Assembly: GCA_013398615.1 (NCBI GenBank)
Contig: VZSR01003798.1
Location: 11,199,606-11,263,605, forward strand
From: Brachypodius melanocephalos
Lineage: Eukaryota; Chordata; Aves; Passeriformes; Pycnonotidae
Length of the DNA stretch: 64,000 nt
Direction: 5' to 3'
Shown in pieces: positions 1 through 13,142 of the stretch. Position 1 is the first letter of the stretch, and each line of letters opens with the position of its first letter. The notes beneath the pieces are model-generated. The model was not told the origin of the DNA, did no database searches, and saw only the letters and a program-made list of their open reading frames with translations. The position numbers and the translations under genes were made by a program.

Positions 1-1877
1 CACAGTATTTGTGAGCCAGAACATTTTCAAAGAGAATAATGTAAGTAAGTGCCTTATAAGGAAGGTGGACCCTATACATATTGCAGTTTGAAGATTTCTT
101 GATACAGTACATTAAATCTATAGCAGGATTTTGTCTTCAGACTACACAAGAGCATATCAGCCTGTATCATATTCATGTTTGCAAGGGAATACACAATTTT
201 CCAAGAAAATTAATACACTTTTATCACTGTTTTACCTGCACAAGAGGAATACAGAGTATGAACATTTGATGTACATCACCAAAACTTATGGGAACATTAA
301 ATTCCTGTGAATGTATAAAAGATTTTTACTATTTGATTGTAATTTAAACATTCTGGGGGTAATGTTTTGATACTTCTAATGTTATGCATGTTTGGAATGT
401 CTGCTCTAAATACAATATTAGGTGTCTAAAATCCTCATGTGCTCTGGCCAGCATCTGGGTCCTTAACATAAGTATTCACACAAAGAAAACACAAATATAA
501 GAGCTAAATTTCTGTTCAGATAACACATAAATGTCTTCAGGGTTATTGGTATTTGACACATGCAAAATCATCGCCACGTATTTTGGCAAGTACCTATTAG
601 CACAGTCATTTATGAAGTCTAAATGTTTAGTATTGGGTTATTCATGGCTGCATTTTAGAACCAAGTAATCTAATTATATGACTCTGCCATATCTGATTAA
701 TGTTTTATTTTGCCAGGATTTCTTCAGCTTGAAAATACCTTCTCTGTTGTTTTGCTTTCCATGAGCACTGTTGATCCCATTACTGAAATCTCTACTCAAC
801 CATTAGGTTACTTTTTTGTAAGTGCATGCATTGCTTTTGAAAGCTGTTGAACTTCCAGATTTATGACACTGAAAACCGAAGCCATTGATCCACCAGGCAA
901 ATACATTACAGAGAGCACTGGCAATGCACAGCAGCTACTTTACTGAAGAGCTCTTTCAACAGGCTTCAGCCCTGACCTGGGGCCTGTCTCCAGAAGGGAA
1001 AAGAGTTGAGACTTCTGGAGTCACTGAACTTTGCAGTCTGAGCCAGAAAATGCACAAATGCCATGTATTGCTACAGTGATGGCAAATTAGCAGTAGTGTA
1101 TACAGCTCCTCATTTAAAAACCTGGTTAGACCTTGGCATTCTCTGCAGCCAGAGTACACAGGACTAGATTTGCAAGATGTATCCTTTAAAAATAGTGTAC
1201 ATTTCTTAGAAATGTGGCAGGCCTTTTCTTGCAGATACACCACATGGAAGATTGAGCAAGCTTTTAAATAACACACTATTGAGACACAGCTCTGAAAACA
1301 CACTGGGTTTGGAAAATGGTGCTAAAATGGGATTGTCTGGAACAAGTGGTAATTCTTCAAGGGGAAAACCCAGATATGGTTGCTTTCAAAAATCTTGATG
1401 TCAAGTAATAACAAAATATAGGACAACATAGATAAATCAGTCTTGACCCACTGCCACTTTTCAGTGACATTTTTAGTGCTCAGATGGACAGTAATATCTG
1501 AAATATAATAGCTAGCTAAACAGCAAACATTCATTAACTGAAACAGAAAGGGTTCTGAACAGGTCCTAAAAAAATAGAAAAAGTTTGATAGAAGTTGAGT
1601 TTTAACAGCTCTTCATAATTTATCTAATGAATAATGGTTCCTGGAAGATACATGCCTATCAAGCTTTTATTCAGCTGTAACTCAGTGCTCAGAAAGGTAC
1701 ACATTCATGTTTGAATGAAAGATTCTCTCCCAAGAACCAGCAGAAGATATTGTAAACATATTACGTGACAAAACCCAATCACACGTAACAGAATATACCT
1801 TGGGTGTAGGAATTTCAGTTGTAAAGCAGCTTCCTTGAAAGCCTACACTGGGCTGTTCTTTTGGCAATATCACCTAC
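1..1877. other. Unique AT-rich non-coding segment
   Basis: No recognisable gene or repeat. The open frames here, such as a 115-codon frame on the minus strand at 956-1303, are short and resemble no family I know. A donor-like GTAAGT near 38 has too little upstream sequence in the window to assess. I read this as intronic or intergenic sequence. Confidence 0.6.
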
Positions 1878-1960
1878 CTTTGATGCAGTGAAACATTTTC
1901 TGCTGGTGCAGGATTGTCCTGATGTTCCACAATAGATGTGTTTGCTTGCATAAGCATATC
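1878..1960 (-). other. Candidate exon, 83 bp, minus strand (unproven)
   Basis: Read on the minus strand, a pyrimidine-rich tract ending TCTCTTCATGCAG directly precedes this segment, with a plausible branch-point sequence TTGAC further upstream. It ends AAAG|GTAGGTG, a good donor. All three frames are free of stops across the 83 bp. One frame would carry two N-glycosylation-type triplets (NTS and NVS). I recognise no protein in any frame. The length is not a multiple of three, so inclusion would shift the reading frame. It could be a real exon of a minus-strand gene, a lncRNA exon or a chance pairing of splice motifs. Confidence 0.25.
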
Positions 1961-2183
1961 CTGCATGAAGAGACCAGAGCCAAGAAATCACTCTAAGTCA
2001 AAGAGAAAAGCAGAGACTTTTAGCTCCTAAAATTTTCAGCTTCTCCAAACCACTACACAAATGAGAATAATGCATGTACATCCATTTTCCTATTTGGGCA
2101 AATCAAGTGAGGGAGGGCTTGAACCATGAATTAAACAGAAATATAATGGATAATTCTGATCATCTGGGAAAGGTACAACTTAC

Positions 2184-2193
2184 NNNNNNNNNN
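2184..2193. other. Assembly gap, 10 N, before a poly-A run
   Basis: Ten Ns, followed at once by 23 A on the + strand (2194-2216). The gap is probably a homopolymer or assembly failure, and its true length is unknown. Confidence 0.99.
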
Positions 2194-2216
2194 AAAAAAA
2201 AAAAAAAAAAAAAAAA
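2194..2216. repeat. Poly-A run, 23 bp
   Basis: An uninterrupted A run abutting the N gap. It could be a low-complexity tract or the visible end of something lost in the gap. The flank gives no retroposon body. Confidence 0.95.
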
Positions 2217-2938
2217 GCAGATGCCAGGAGCATATTTACAATAAAAAAGGAAGCAAGAATATTAATATGGCAATTCTGGAAGAGAAACATCATGGGATAT
2301 ATATTTCTCAGGACAGTGGTTCTTCAAGAAGAGAATGAAATATTTCCCACCAAAAAAATCCTCCTGATTCCTTATCAAAAAGGCGTTTACGAAAAATTAT
2401 TTGCAGTGAATTCTTGTATTATTTCTTTGTTCTAATTGTCGGAAGTTTAGATCAGAAAGAGGCAAAATGTAACATTTAAATTTGCTACTTGAAAGAGATG
2501 TATATAAACATTTAGAAAGAAATATGCATCTGTTATTAAACATTAGAAAGGAATACACTAACTATTTACTGTAAAATCAGCAATTACAATTAATAACTGC
2601 TACTAAGGGAAGCAGATAAACATGTGGCAAGAATTAGACCATTCTTAGTTTGGAGACTTTTCTTCCCTTGTGAACTTCTTTAAATGCCTGGAATTAGTTT
2701 CTTTTTTTTTCTTCATTTAATGTAAGTGTTCTCTCATGTTTTATGGAATTGGTTTACTAAAGAAAAATAGTAGCTTCTGTATAATGTAATTTAGGACAAA
2801 TTAGAAACTTTGAAATATGTTTTTGTGTTGTAAAAATGATCTTAATCAAGGCTCACCACTAATATATTGACAATGATGTCTGAAATGTTTTCCTGGAATC
2901 AAAGAGGAGAATTCTCATTTTCATAATGTATCATTGGA
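2217..2938. other. AT-rich non-coding segment
   Basis: No gene or transposon recognised. It contains a 9-T run near 2702 and is otherwise unremarkable AT-rich sequence. Confidence 0.55.
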
Positions 2939-3028
2939 CAAAAAAACCCAAAACAAACAAACCAAAAAAAACCCAAAAAACAAACAAAACAAACCAAAAC
3001 CAAACAAACAAACCCTCCCCCCAAAAAA
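2939..3028. repeat. CAAA/CCAAAA-rich low-complexity tract
   Basis: About 90 bp made almost only of A and C on the + strand in irregular CAAA, CCAAA and CAAAA units. Such tracts are common in bird genomes. The open frames across it are artefacts of the missing T (no stop codons possible). Confidence 0.9.
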
Positions 3029-5514
3029 TGGCACTACCATTTCTGACTCTTACAGTTGTAATGATTTCTGGAGAGTTTTCTACATTCATTGGGTGTCTTC
3101 AGGCCCCAGTTCCTGACCCCAGCAAGGATCAGAATCCTGTTGCTGTGAGAAGGCTGATTAAGGAGCCCACCTGGAAGTGTTAGGATCACTCTCCTGTCCT
3201 GCCAGGAATATCATTTACAACAGGAAGATCCATTCTTAAATTCCAAGGTTATAAGCATGAGCTTTCAGAAAACCTCATTCAACTTTTCAAATTGGTACAA
3301 TATATGAAAGTAATTTCTGCTTAAGGGCAGAAGAAACTCTGAGTAGCTGTCTAGCAAGCAAGATCTAAGCTCAATTTTCAAGAGCAACTTTTTTTTCCTA
3401 AAGAATTAATTAAGTTAAAACATTGCTCCTGCAGCCAAAACTTGATACAGTGATGCAGAAAGATTAATACAGCTAAGCATCACAGAGATGAAGAATTTCC
3501 TTCTAATTAAAACTTTCTGGCAAGATAACTGAACTGCCCTCGTATTAAAGATTAATGCTTTTGATAGCTTTGATGGCTCAATATCTCCTGTAAATCATAA
3601 GAGTAAGATGCTTAAAAAATTGATTCAAGCTTATTAATTGCAAAAATAAAATATCACAGCATCTGTAGCAACTATAAAAAGTTAAGTAGTAATCACTGGC
3701 AAGTTAATTTTTATTTCTTTTTAGCACGCTGCATTAGTGGAGTAACCAAGGCATTGCTGCCTCAGGGCTGCATTTTGCAGCTTCCTTCCCCACATGTGTT
3801 AGACAAACATTCACTGACCCATGTGGCTTTATGGAAACTTCTGTGTTTACAAGAATAAACTCATTTTCCCTTCAGCACCTCTGGTAACCTGTCCTTACCC
3901 AAAGAAGGTGTATGCCAGCTGGAAAATCAGCTTCCAGCTGGAAGGACAGGTGGAAACACAGAATCACTCCAAGGTTAAGCCCTGAGGATTTTTGTGTTCT
4001 CATTCCAAAGTTTACTCCTTAACCCTACTTATTTTGAATTAATGGACTTTTCCAGTGGTTAGCCAATAAAAGCAAACACTTCACATAAAGGTGTCTTCAT
4101 TTGAATGTGAGCAACAGAACTTATTTCAAAATGAATTCAGACACTGCAAGATTTAAATCTTGCTCTGCTAGAAGCCCTACTTTAGAAGTGCTTGAATTTG
4201 TGTTTGTGCTGAGCTCTCAGCAATATTGACCTTGGGGTACATGGGACTGTTTGTAGAAAACATTATACATTCTGGAGACTTTTGATGTTTTAGTTTCTTC
4301 TTGAAGAGACTAATGACAAATCAGCTGAAGACATTCATACAATAAAATTCAAGGTAGAACTTGTTTAAAACAGGACATTGCTTCTTCCTAATCTGCTGTC
4401 TTTTGACACGTGTGGTTGAAGCAAGAAGAGAAGGTGTAGAGGTATCACCAACCTGGACATATTTCCTGTTCACAGTAATTGAGAAACTTCCTAGAACTCA
4501 AACTATTTCAATAAAATAAGTGGAAACTTTGTCCTAATGAAGCAGGTGGTATATAACCCCTCCAGGCTTCCTTTTGCAAGTGCCACTGGATGACAGGTTT
4601 TAGAAATTGAAATTTAACAGGAATATTTTCATACTGCTCTTATTTATTAACTCTGTTCATGGAAAACTTACAGAAGCAATGCCAGGAATAAACAAAAGTG
4701 ATTCATTTTTTGTCATGCAAATACACCACCAACTTTTTAACCAATGTGCTTTCTGTTTATTCTGGGCCATTTTAGTAATTTTTTCTACTCCAGTGTGTTA
4801 TGTGTTTGTGATATTTTATAACATTAAGCATTAGAGGTAAAGGAGAGCAAAATTTGATTACATATGGTAAAGAACAGTACAGGAGACATTGTAAAGCTAA
4901 TTCTCTCCTGCAGGATTTGGAGAAGAGAGAGCAGAGTATGTGCATCAAGGCATATTCTGATTCCATGACTCACAAGGAAACTAAAGTTGATTGCACGCAC
5001 AAGAATTAACCCATCATTTTTAGTTACAGGAAACCTTACCAGTTTTTGTCACTGCTTCTCCAGTTAAAACAACAAAAAATATCTTATTTATTTTTCTGAA
5101 CAACTAGCTGCTGTATTTTGAAAATGACATATTTTGGAAGTAATATAGATGTTTTCTTGGAGTAAACTTTCTGGTTTTAAGAGACCTGGGGGCCTGAGAT
5201 AAAGGAGACCAATGAAAATGTTCCAACCTGAACCTAGTAACAGGCACTGATATTTATCTGTACTCTTGTTTGAGCACTTCATGTTCACAACCATTTCCAC
5301 ATCAGCCATTATAAGGTTGAATTTGAAGGCTGTCTGTATTTAATTGCAGAAGGAACAATAACCTATAGCCTGATCCAATACAGGTGACATTTGCCCTGTT
5401 CACTAGGGAGCATCTTTTTAGTGTTTGAAGGAACAACTGCCTACTGCACTAATTTAATGGCTGCTTTGGAATGAATCTGCAGATGCAGTTATGAACACCC
5501 TGGCCTGGTGCACC
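3029..5514. other. Non-coding segment; AT-rich conserved-looking part near 3440-3680
   Basis: No gene recognised. The part 3440-3680 is rich in TAAT/ATTA cores, which is seen in developmental enhancers but also in plain AT-rich DNA. Two CCAGCTGG boxes lie at 3915-3922 and 3934-3941. An ATGCAAAT octamer is at 4715-4722. None of these proves function. Confidence 0.4.
3915..3941. promoter_or_regulatory. Paired CAGCTG E-boxes
   Basis: Two identical CCAGCTGG palindromes start 19 bp apart. CAGCTG is the core bound by many tissue-specific bHLH dimers. A single CAGCTG is frequent by chance; the identical 8-mer pair is less so. Function is not shown. Confidence 0.2.
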
Positions 5515-5543
5515 AAATAAAATAAAAAAAAAAAAAATCAAAA
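5515..5543. repeat. A-rich tract with AATAAA-like start
   Basis: An AAATAAAATA sequence leads into 14 consecutive A. A polyadenylation signal followed by A is also what a retroposed 3' end would look like, but no retroposed body was recognised upstream. Confidence 0.8.
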
Positions 5544-5824
5544 GGGATTGACACTAAAGAGTGAGTACAGGGAATAACACAAGCATCTGGTCTTTGTGAA
5601 GCTGTGATGAATGGTTCTAGTTCCCTAAAAACTGTGCTATAATGTTGTCTCTGCAAATCCTCAAGATCTTAAATATGTAAGCACAAAAAATATTGCCTTC
5701 AAATTTAATTTCTAACTTGAAAAGGTGACTCCAAATACCTTAGAGTGAATATTTTCTTGTTTTTTGTCTCAAATACAGATGGAATTTAGAATAGCCCACT
5801 TTGACAACTAATACCAGCCCAATC

Positions 5825-5881
5825 TTGTTTTTTTGGGTTGTGGGTTTGGGTTTTTTTTGGTTTGTTTTTTTTTTTTTTTTT
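5825..5881. repeat. T/G-rich low-complexity tract
   Basis: About 57 bp of T runs with GGG interruptions, ending in 18 T. It is the complement of the CAAA-type tracts found elsewhere in the window. Confidence 0.9.
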
Positions 5882-6255
5882 AATTTCAATTTTTGCTTAC
5901 ACATGCTGGCATCCCCAGGCACTTCAAAGGTACTGGAGCAACAGGCTACATAATTTAACTTAAAGCCAGTTAGAAAGAGTTGAAAGAATCCATAGTACTG
6001 CCTTCCCTTTTGAAGTTCAGGAATATTTTCTTTAGCTTTTTATATTTATAGTTGGCCTATCCCACTCTTTGGGGATTCAGATTCTACACTCATTGGATTG
6101 ATTGAATGAGACTATTTCCCCAGTGAGGGCCATGTACACTTAAAATTGTGGCAAACACTAACCCAAGAATCCTCCTTGCAGGAAAGATCTCATTCTAATC
6201 AGAATTTTATCATCCTATTGCATATTTTTAAAATTAGGGTTTTTTTCTATTTCAG

Positions 6256-6302
6256 GTGTGGTCATGCCACTATTACAGAGCACACCTGAGAGCACATTAA
6301 AA
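6256..6302 (+). other. Candidate exon, 47 bp, + strand (unproven)
   Basis: Preceded by TTTTTTTCTATTTCAG, a strong acceptor, and followed by AAAA|GTAAGTGG, a good donor. Only one of three frames is open (VVMPLLQSTPESTLK). The length is not a multiple of three. It could be a cassette or poison exon if the window lies in a + strand intron, or a chance pair. No protein family recognised. Confidence 0.22.
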
Positions 6303-6572
6303 GTAAGTGGAGTAACTAAATTCACTGGGCTTTGAAATCAATTTCTTCACATTGATTTCAAATGGAGCTGAAAGAGGACTTGTGTGAGCTTATGAAGTTG
6401 GAACAGAGAGAAAAAACTACTGCATTTGCCCTTATTATGATAAATAAGGTCAACAAAATGAAAACTGCATCATTTTTACAGCCAATAGCTCAGACTGGAT
6501 AGTGTCAGCAGAGATTTTCTTATTTGAAATTGAGGTCAACAACAAGCACACTCAGATGCCTGAAATCCAACA

Positions 6573-6600
6573 TAAAAAAAAAAAAAAAACTAAAAAAAAC
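6573..6600. repeat. Poly-A tract
   Basis: Sixteen A, then CT, then eight A. Low complexity, no associated element seen. Confidence 0.9.
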
Positions 6601-8372
6601 CATGCAAAGAAGAAATGGAGATGAATTTCATGGTTCAGTTTTTTCTCAGACCAATATTTGAATGCATTGCAAAAGGTGATAAGGAAGAATTTTGCCTGAG
6701 AAACTTGGTAGGGCCCTGTAGTGGAAGTGGGGTTATGCTCCTTGTAAAATTCTTCTGGGAGGTGTGATGTGAATCCACAGCACCGAGAAGCAGGGAGATC
6801 ACTGGAATCAGAGACAAACAAGGTACAGTGTCTGTGTAAAACCTGGCTTGCCTTAGACAGTAGCAGCACCACAAGATCTCTTAATTGAGTGCTCCAAATA
6901 TCTTCTTCTTGGGCTCAGACCCCTCCCTGTTTTCCCAATATTGCCACCCTACAAACCCTCCCTCTGCCCTGGGGTGTCATTGTTCAAAACCAGCACCTTG
7001 TGAAAGGGGCTGTGCAACCACTGCATTCCCTGACTGAGAGGAGTTTGTCACCATCAAGGAGGAGCAGATGAAGGAGCCATACCCTGGAAAATGAAGACAG
7101 TTAAAATATCTGTCACTAAAGAGGGAAATACTCCTTGCTTATTGCTTTGAATCATGCAGAAGATCACACCTGCCAACCCTCTTTCTACCCAGGAACGAAG
7201 AAGGGAGAGTGGAGATGATGACAGGGAGGATATGAGCTCAAACAAACACTGGGAAAGGCAACATGCCCCATTGTGCTGGCTTTCTAGGGATGGAAAGCTT
7301 TTTGGAGAAGTGACCCAGATCTGTAAGGAACAAGGCATGTTTCTCAAGACCCCAGAAAATATAGAAGAGCATGTTTGTTTTTAAAAAGTGAAACAACCAA
7401 GCAATCTCACATGTTTTATAATTTACAGTAAGGAGATTAAATGAAAAAGATCTACTACACAGTGTTCTAAATTGGTTGTAGGAATAGAACCAGACACTAA
7501 GAACTGAAACATCAGAAAATTTAACATTTTTACCTTTTCTAGAAATGTTATGGAATGGTAAAGATTCGAGTGAAGCTAATACACTGGACTGACAGTCTGT
7601 TTTATTTTAAAAAATAGCCTGTTCCGTCTGCAAGAACAGTCCCCAAAACTATATTCCTCGGTGACAGAAAGATTATTATTGCTTCATCTTTATTTCTCTC
7701 TGGGAAGAGGCAATTCATCTACAGCCAAAATTAGAGCAGTGAGGAAAAGCAATCTGTGTCTAAAGTATTAAGCCAAGTAAGGCAAATAGTGATTCTTAAC
7801 AATAAAAGTGAACTTTTGCTGAGTGTAGAACTTCAACATCTTCAGTTAGACAGAGCCCTAAAGACAAGTGGCTTTAATCCTGTGGGGAAGGAACCAGCTT
7901 TTTAGACCAACAGGAGTGCTCCTGGGAAGCATCCCTTTCCTCAGACAAGAAACTGGACCTGAGGGAATCAGCACAATTCCACAAAGGCAGGAACTTCTGC
8001 AGGCAGCCATCAAAATCATTGTGTGTACAGTGAGCATGCACATACAAAAGCTAGGCTGTAAAAAGGACTCATTAAAAATAGCATAAGTCAAAATCCTTGA
8101 AATATGACGTTAGATGCTTAAAAATCTTTCCCTTGAATTCTCTTTTCTCTGTTTTCCTTGGAAACAGGTTTTTCCTCAGAAACAATTAATTCAAGATGAC
8201 TTTCTCTAAAGTATTATACCAAAGTTTCCTCAAAATTGAGAACATTGTAGATCCAGTTATTATGTATGCAGAGCAGTCTCCCCAGTGCTGGAGAATTCAG
8301 ATGCATCAGAATTCAGCCAATCTTCCTGGATCTTCTCCCCAAATTTTTATAGGAGGGTAAAGTTCAGTTGTT

Positions 8373-8420
8373 AAAAAAACAAAAAAAAATCAAAAAGAAC
8401 AAGCAAACCAAAACCCACAA
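8373..8420. repeat. A/CAAA-rich tract
   Basis: About 48 bp of A runs broken by single C, T or G. Low complexity only. Confidence 0.85.
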
Positions 8421-11400
8421 CAATATATATTTAGGCAGACTCATTGTAATGATTATAATGCAGATTTCATCTGGACTGAACACAGACTGAAAAATTGTGA
8501 TTATTGCTACACACGGGGTCAAAGTGCAAAAAGGCAAATTCATGGAAGGAAAATTCATTGACAGCTACCTAATAGAAAAGGCACCACAGAAGCCTTTCTA
8601 AGCTACAAATCACAACAGAATAGATCCATTTAGTGAAGTATCACTACATGCTTGTCCTGTTCTGGTTCTTTATCTTAGGTATCTACTTTAGGTTCCACTC
8701 AGAGGCCAGATAATAGGCTCAGAATCACCTCAAGGCCATCTTGGTATGGCCATTCTTACATTTCACCATTTCTCAGGTAATCTACATTAAATACACAAGA
8801 AAACTGCATGTTCTTCAGTTCCAAATTGAAAAGAACCATTTCATCAGCACATAGCTGTGCAAATTAACAGGTTTTTCTGGTAAAGCACTAACAGGCTCGT
8901 TGATATTTTTCACAACTACCATCTAAGGTGAATAATTGTGGAATCAGGCCATCTGCCAGATGAGAAATTCTGTCACTTTTACTTTAACTGAGTATTACTT
9001 TACTTTGCAAGTTGACCTGTAATGAGATTCTGATGGGGATAGATAGAAGCTTTTCAGCCAGCCTAACTCAATGATGAAAAATTATAGGTATGAAATTACT
9101 CTTTTTTCATATCATTCTCCTGCTTCTTCTACTGCAACCCTGTGGCTTCATTTTTTTAAGCTATAGATAAGGATTTTATTACAACTTAGGCTAATAAGAA
9201 AAAAGGTGTTCCATTACCCAGAGCTTCCCACAACTCCCTCAGTGCATCCAAAGTCTAACATACCATCACTGCCCAGTGCACAGAGTGAAAGCACACACAG
9301 CAAAACTCAGGGGCTCCTCACAGAAGATCATTTGTTGGTTGCTGTCCCATTTCTGCTCAGGCTCTGGTGGATCCTGGCGTTGGCAGGATGAGCAATGTCA
9401 GCTCAGCAGGTGCTCCTTGCTAGCTCGGAAGAGCAGCCTGACACCACCATCACACTTGCTTTTCTATGGCCCAGCTGATTCAAATCAAGCTTCATATTTA
9501 TTGTCAAGGTAGTTTCAAACTGGGGAAGGACAGAGTTCAGTCCTCCCACAATATTAAATAATGTAGAGGAGAAGCGTGATTATCAGCCAGAGGCCAAGTT
9601 CATTTTCTTCTAACCCTTACTAAGCCACAGAAGTTTGCTTTGAGATGAACCAAGGTGGAAATGTTTGAGAGGTAATTTATTTCCACTTCTCTTCCAAATT
9701 CTAAAATAATTATAACACAAACCAGAATATTTCATTTCCATAGGTCTGAAACAAACAAATTTTACACTTTTTCTCCTTGGATGAGAAGAGATGGTCCACA
9801 GATCCTAACATACAGCAGGAGATGAGCTGCCAGTTCTCAAGAAGTTCCTGCCACAATTGGTGGCTTTTGTAGCTGGGGTAGTGGCCTGGGCACTGTTTCT
9901 CTCGGGCAATGTTCTCACTACCACAGGTTGAACAGCATCAGGAGTTATATACACCTTTCTCCTGAGAAATCAGATTCTAAAGAGCACAATAGAAACAAGT
10001 GCAAGCAATTAACACAGCTGGTAAGAGGAAACAGGCAAGATACGACAGAAACAAGTTTATTCAGGTACCATTTTCTGGAAATACAAATAGAGGCGATAGA
10101 TCTGTGAAGGTGTAAATATTTCCATCAATAATTGTGCAAACAGACCCACAAGTGCCCGGGTCATTATTAGCTTTTTACTTCTGAGCAAAGAGAGGTCTCC
10201 AGAAAGAGCAGTGTATGACAAAAGTATGGCCTTTTGTAAGAGGGGAAAAGCAAATTTTTTGGAGAAGACCAAGTTCTTTTTGTTTATTTTAAACACAGAT
10301 CATCTTGGGTCCCTTGGTTACTTCAGGGTAGTTCTCATATTTCAGTCTTTGTTCAAAAGCAATGTTTGGGCTGGCTGCCTTTACATCTGTTCATCCTCAG
10401 CTCTGCCAAAAGTTAGTTTTGAGCTGCGAGCAATTGACCACAGAGGAATAAGCTATCAAATAATTGATTTCTCAGAGCTTGTATGGCCTCAAACAGGTTT
10501 AGAGAGTGCTGAAGCAAGACAGAGTTAAAGGCTGTCTCTAATTCTGCAGCTCGTCAAGATGAGAGACAGCTTTATGGGCATTTCCAAAGGCAGGGCTCTG
10601 CAAGCAGCCAAACGTGTGGGGACTCACAGCCAAGGCTTGGAGGATAATACCCAGCACAGTCATTCTGCACCTTTGCTGGACACAGTTTGCAGCACAGCTT
10701 TTGTTGTCTGGGCATCATTCGGCTCTGAAAGGAAGTAGAAAAGCAGCAGGATTTCCCTACGACCTCATTGCTTTAAAAACAAAAGTCTGGGTTTATTTAA
10801 ACACTAACACAAAACACATTATCATGACACCTCCAAGACCAGTAACTCCTGTGACCAATTTCCATTGTCTGCAGGAAAACGTGACAGAACAGCTCTAAAA
10901 ATTTCTCAGTGGAGGGAAAAAATGATAGATTTCCCGACCAAGTAACTATTTCAGAAATTTACCAGTGGATTTAGTGAAGACCTTCATGTTGCTTAGTTCA
11001 AAGGTCTGTGCCTTAGTTTGCTTAAAAGAAAAAAAAAATCACCCTACTAACTAACTAAATGCTGTGTTACCACACTTGCTGGCTACACCATTAGAGGATG
11101 CTCTGACAGTCCTGGCACCATGACTGAAAGGTACCTGAGCTCTTAAGTTTTTTTGCAATGCTGAACAGTGAAAAATGCTACAGATTCACCTAAGGAAGCA
11201 TTTCCTTGTCTATTGCTCAGGGGCACTTCAGAGTATCTATCTCAGTACCCCTAGGCTCTTTTTCAGCTAATAATGATTTCAGAAAAATGTGAAAAACTCT
11301 GCAAAAGCTCAAGGCTCTTGTGATGGATAGAAATTTTGTTAATGTATGAATTAACTGTACATGTGGTTTTTAAATTCAATTTAAGCCTGAAAATCTAACC

Positions 11401-13114
11401 TTGGGGGTTTGAAATAATGGGACATTAACTTCACTGCCTTTTACAAACTACCGTGAAACATAAGTAAATGACAAAGATGAATAAAATCAGAATGATAAAT
11501 GTTTTATGGTTGGTATTTTTTTAAAATAATGTTATTGCCATCGAAAACCTAAGTGAAATGAATTTGGTCATTCCAGCTTAGTCCCTGGTGGACAATAGTC
11601 CACATTTCAAAAGCATCACACATAATTTGGCAAAATTGGCAGCTTTGGCTCAGATGTGGCTTAGGGCTGAGTAAGCATGCAATTCCCCTAGTGAGAGTGC
11701 CCCTTTCCTTGAGGGTTAAGGTCAATGGCTAGTCACTGTGGGGTAGGAAGGTTGATATTGTCTGCTCGTATTCATCTCAACTACAGCCCCAGAATTTCAG
11801 CTGCTGGTGATGCACAGCCTCCCAGTGCCAGGAAATATATTATACTGTTTCCTTAAATATACATGCACCTTCCCTCTCTTCCATCCTCCCAGATACAACA
11901 CACACTTTCCCTTTCCAGGACAGACAGCCCTTCAGTCAGTTTTACAATCTTCCCCCTCCTCCCCTTCCCATCCCACAGTAATATTTCACCTTATACTAGA
12001 TTTAAAAGATTGCCCATTCTTGACCCAGAATACAGCTGGGCAATATACTAGTTTAATGGCAGGAAAACAGGGGCATCAATGGAAATTATAGAAAATCAAA
12101 TTGAACAGATGTCAGGAAGCACATCAGGCATTGTAAATGTGAGGGATGCCCATCAGACAAGGTTATGGAGGTGAAAAAACAGAACACGTGAAAAAAGCAG
12201 AGCAAGAAGAAGAAACCCAGCCCTCCCCCAGCTGCCAGTGACATGCTTTAACTATGCATTGGGAAGGTTATTCTGTGCCAGCCTTCAAAGTGACACTGGA
12301 ATCTACTGGCTTGGGTGATTACAAAATATGACAAACAAGTGTTATAGTAACAATATTACAAAACATAATTTTAAAAAATCCTCAGTCTCATTAAAAGTTA
12401 ATGGGGATTTATATCCGACCCTGAAAGTATTGAGACATCTCTAATTTCTCAGGAATTTTCCACTGATTTTAACCTACAGAGGGACAGATTATGTTTTTTT
12501 CCAAAGGTATTCAGACATTTAACACAGTAGATTGTGTCCATTGGGATTTTAAGAGCCTGGACATGTAATTCTTATTAGTGGCAGTTTTGAAATGCCCACT
12601 GTCATCTCATCTCAGCATTCGTGGCATTTAAATAACTTTACAGAAATGGTTTAAGATTTTTGCCTTTATTATGGCATCTGTGGAAAACTGTAGAACCAGA
12701 TTCAAATACTAGTAGTGTACATGAGCTCCTTTCCTTCCAGTCAGTCAATGCCACTCACTGAAATTATCTAACACTGGCACAAGTTTTGCTTTCTTTCATC
12801 TTACTAAGTCAAATTTATCTAGAACTGTCAGTTCAGGTTTTGGAAAAGAACAATTAGACCTTGCTCCATATTTTGAGACAATGAACGTCTCACTGAAAGT
12901 AGTGTTTAAATCACAAGGTATCTTTTTTCATAAGGTCTCCAAATCATATTATATTGTTTAGAATTTTCTGTCAATACCTATGCTTTTTAAAAGATCGTGT
13001 AATGCACATGAGAATAATTTGTTCAGTCTCTTTGAAGAACTGTATTAATACACATATATGACAGAAAAATAATTTAAATTGCTTTAACAAGAAACAGTAT
13101 CTTGCTTAAGTAGC

Positions 13115-13142
13115 TTATAAAACACTTATAAGTGTTTTATAA
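13115..13142. repeat. 28-bp perfect palindrome with a third arm copy
   Basis: The 28 bp equal their own reverse complement (each arm TTATAAAACACTTA). A further direct copy of the same 14-base arm overlaps it at 13137-13150, giving an arm / inverted arm / arm order. Cruciform-capable, AT-rich. A second perfect palindrome of 14 bp (AACTTGATCAAGTT) lies at 13222-13235. Confidence 0.97.

Larger units (their letters stand above)
6303..13114. other. Long non-coding segment with minor low-complexity tracts
   Basis: No gene or mobile element recognised over 6.8 kb. A-rich tracts lie at 6573-6600 (inside a 16-A run and its flank), 8373-8420 (A/CAAA) and 11029-11038. A pyrimidine-rich stretch lies at 11845-11990. 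Open frames reach at most 106 codons and occur on both strands with no codon pattern I can defend. A weak MIR-like phrase near 11010 was not accepted. Confidence 0.5.

Noticed and set aside
3957..3990. CACAGAATCACTCCAAGGTT, resembling the start of a reverse CR1 3' end
   Set aside because: Only about 20 bp are similar and the sequence diverges at once.
5500..5543. AATAAA followed by 14 A as a possible processed-pseudogene end
   Set aside because: No gene-like body upstream and no target-site duplication seen.
10990..11040. MIR-like phrase GTGCCTTAGTTTGCTTA
   Set aside because: Too short and not followed by the expected MIR sequence.
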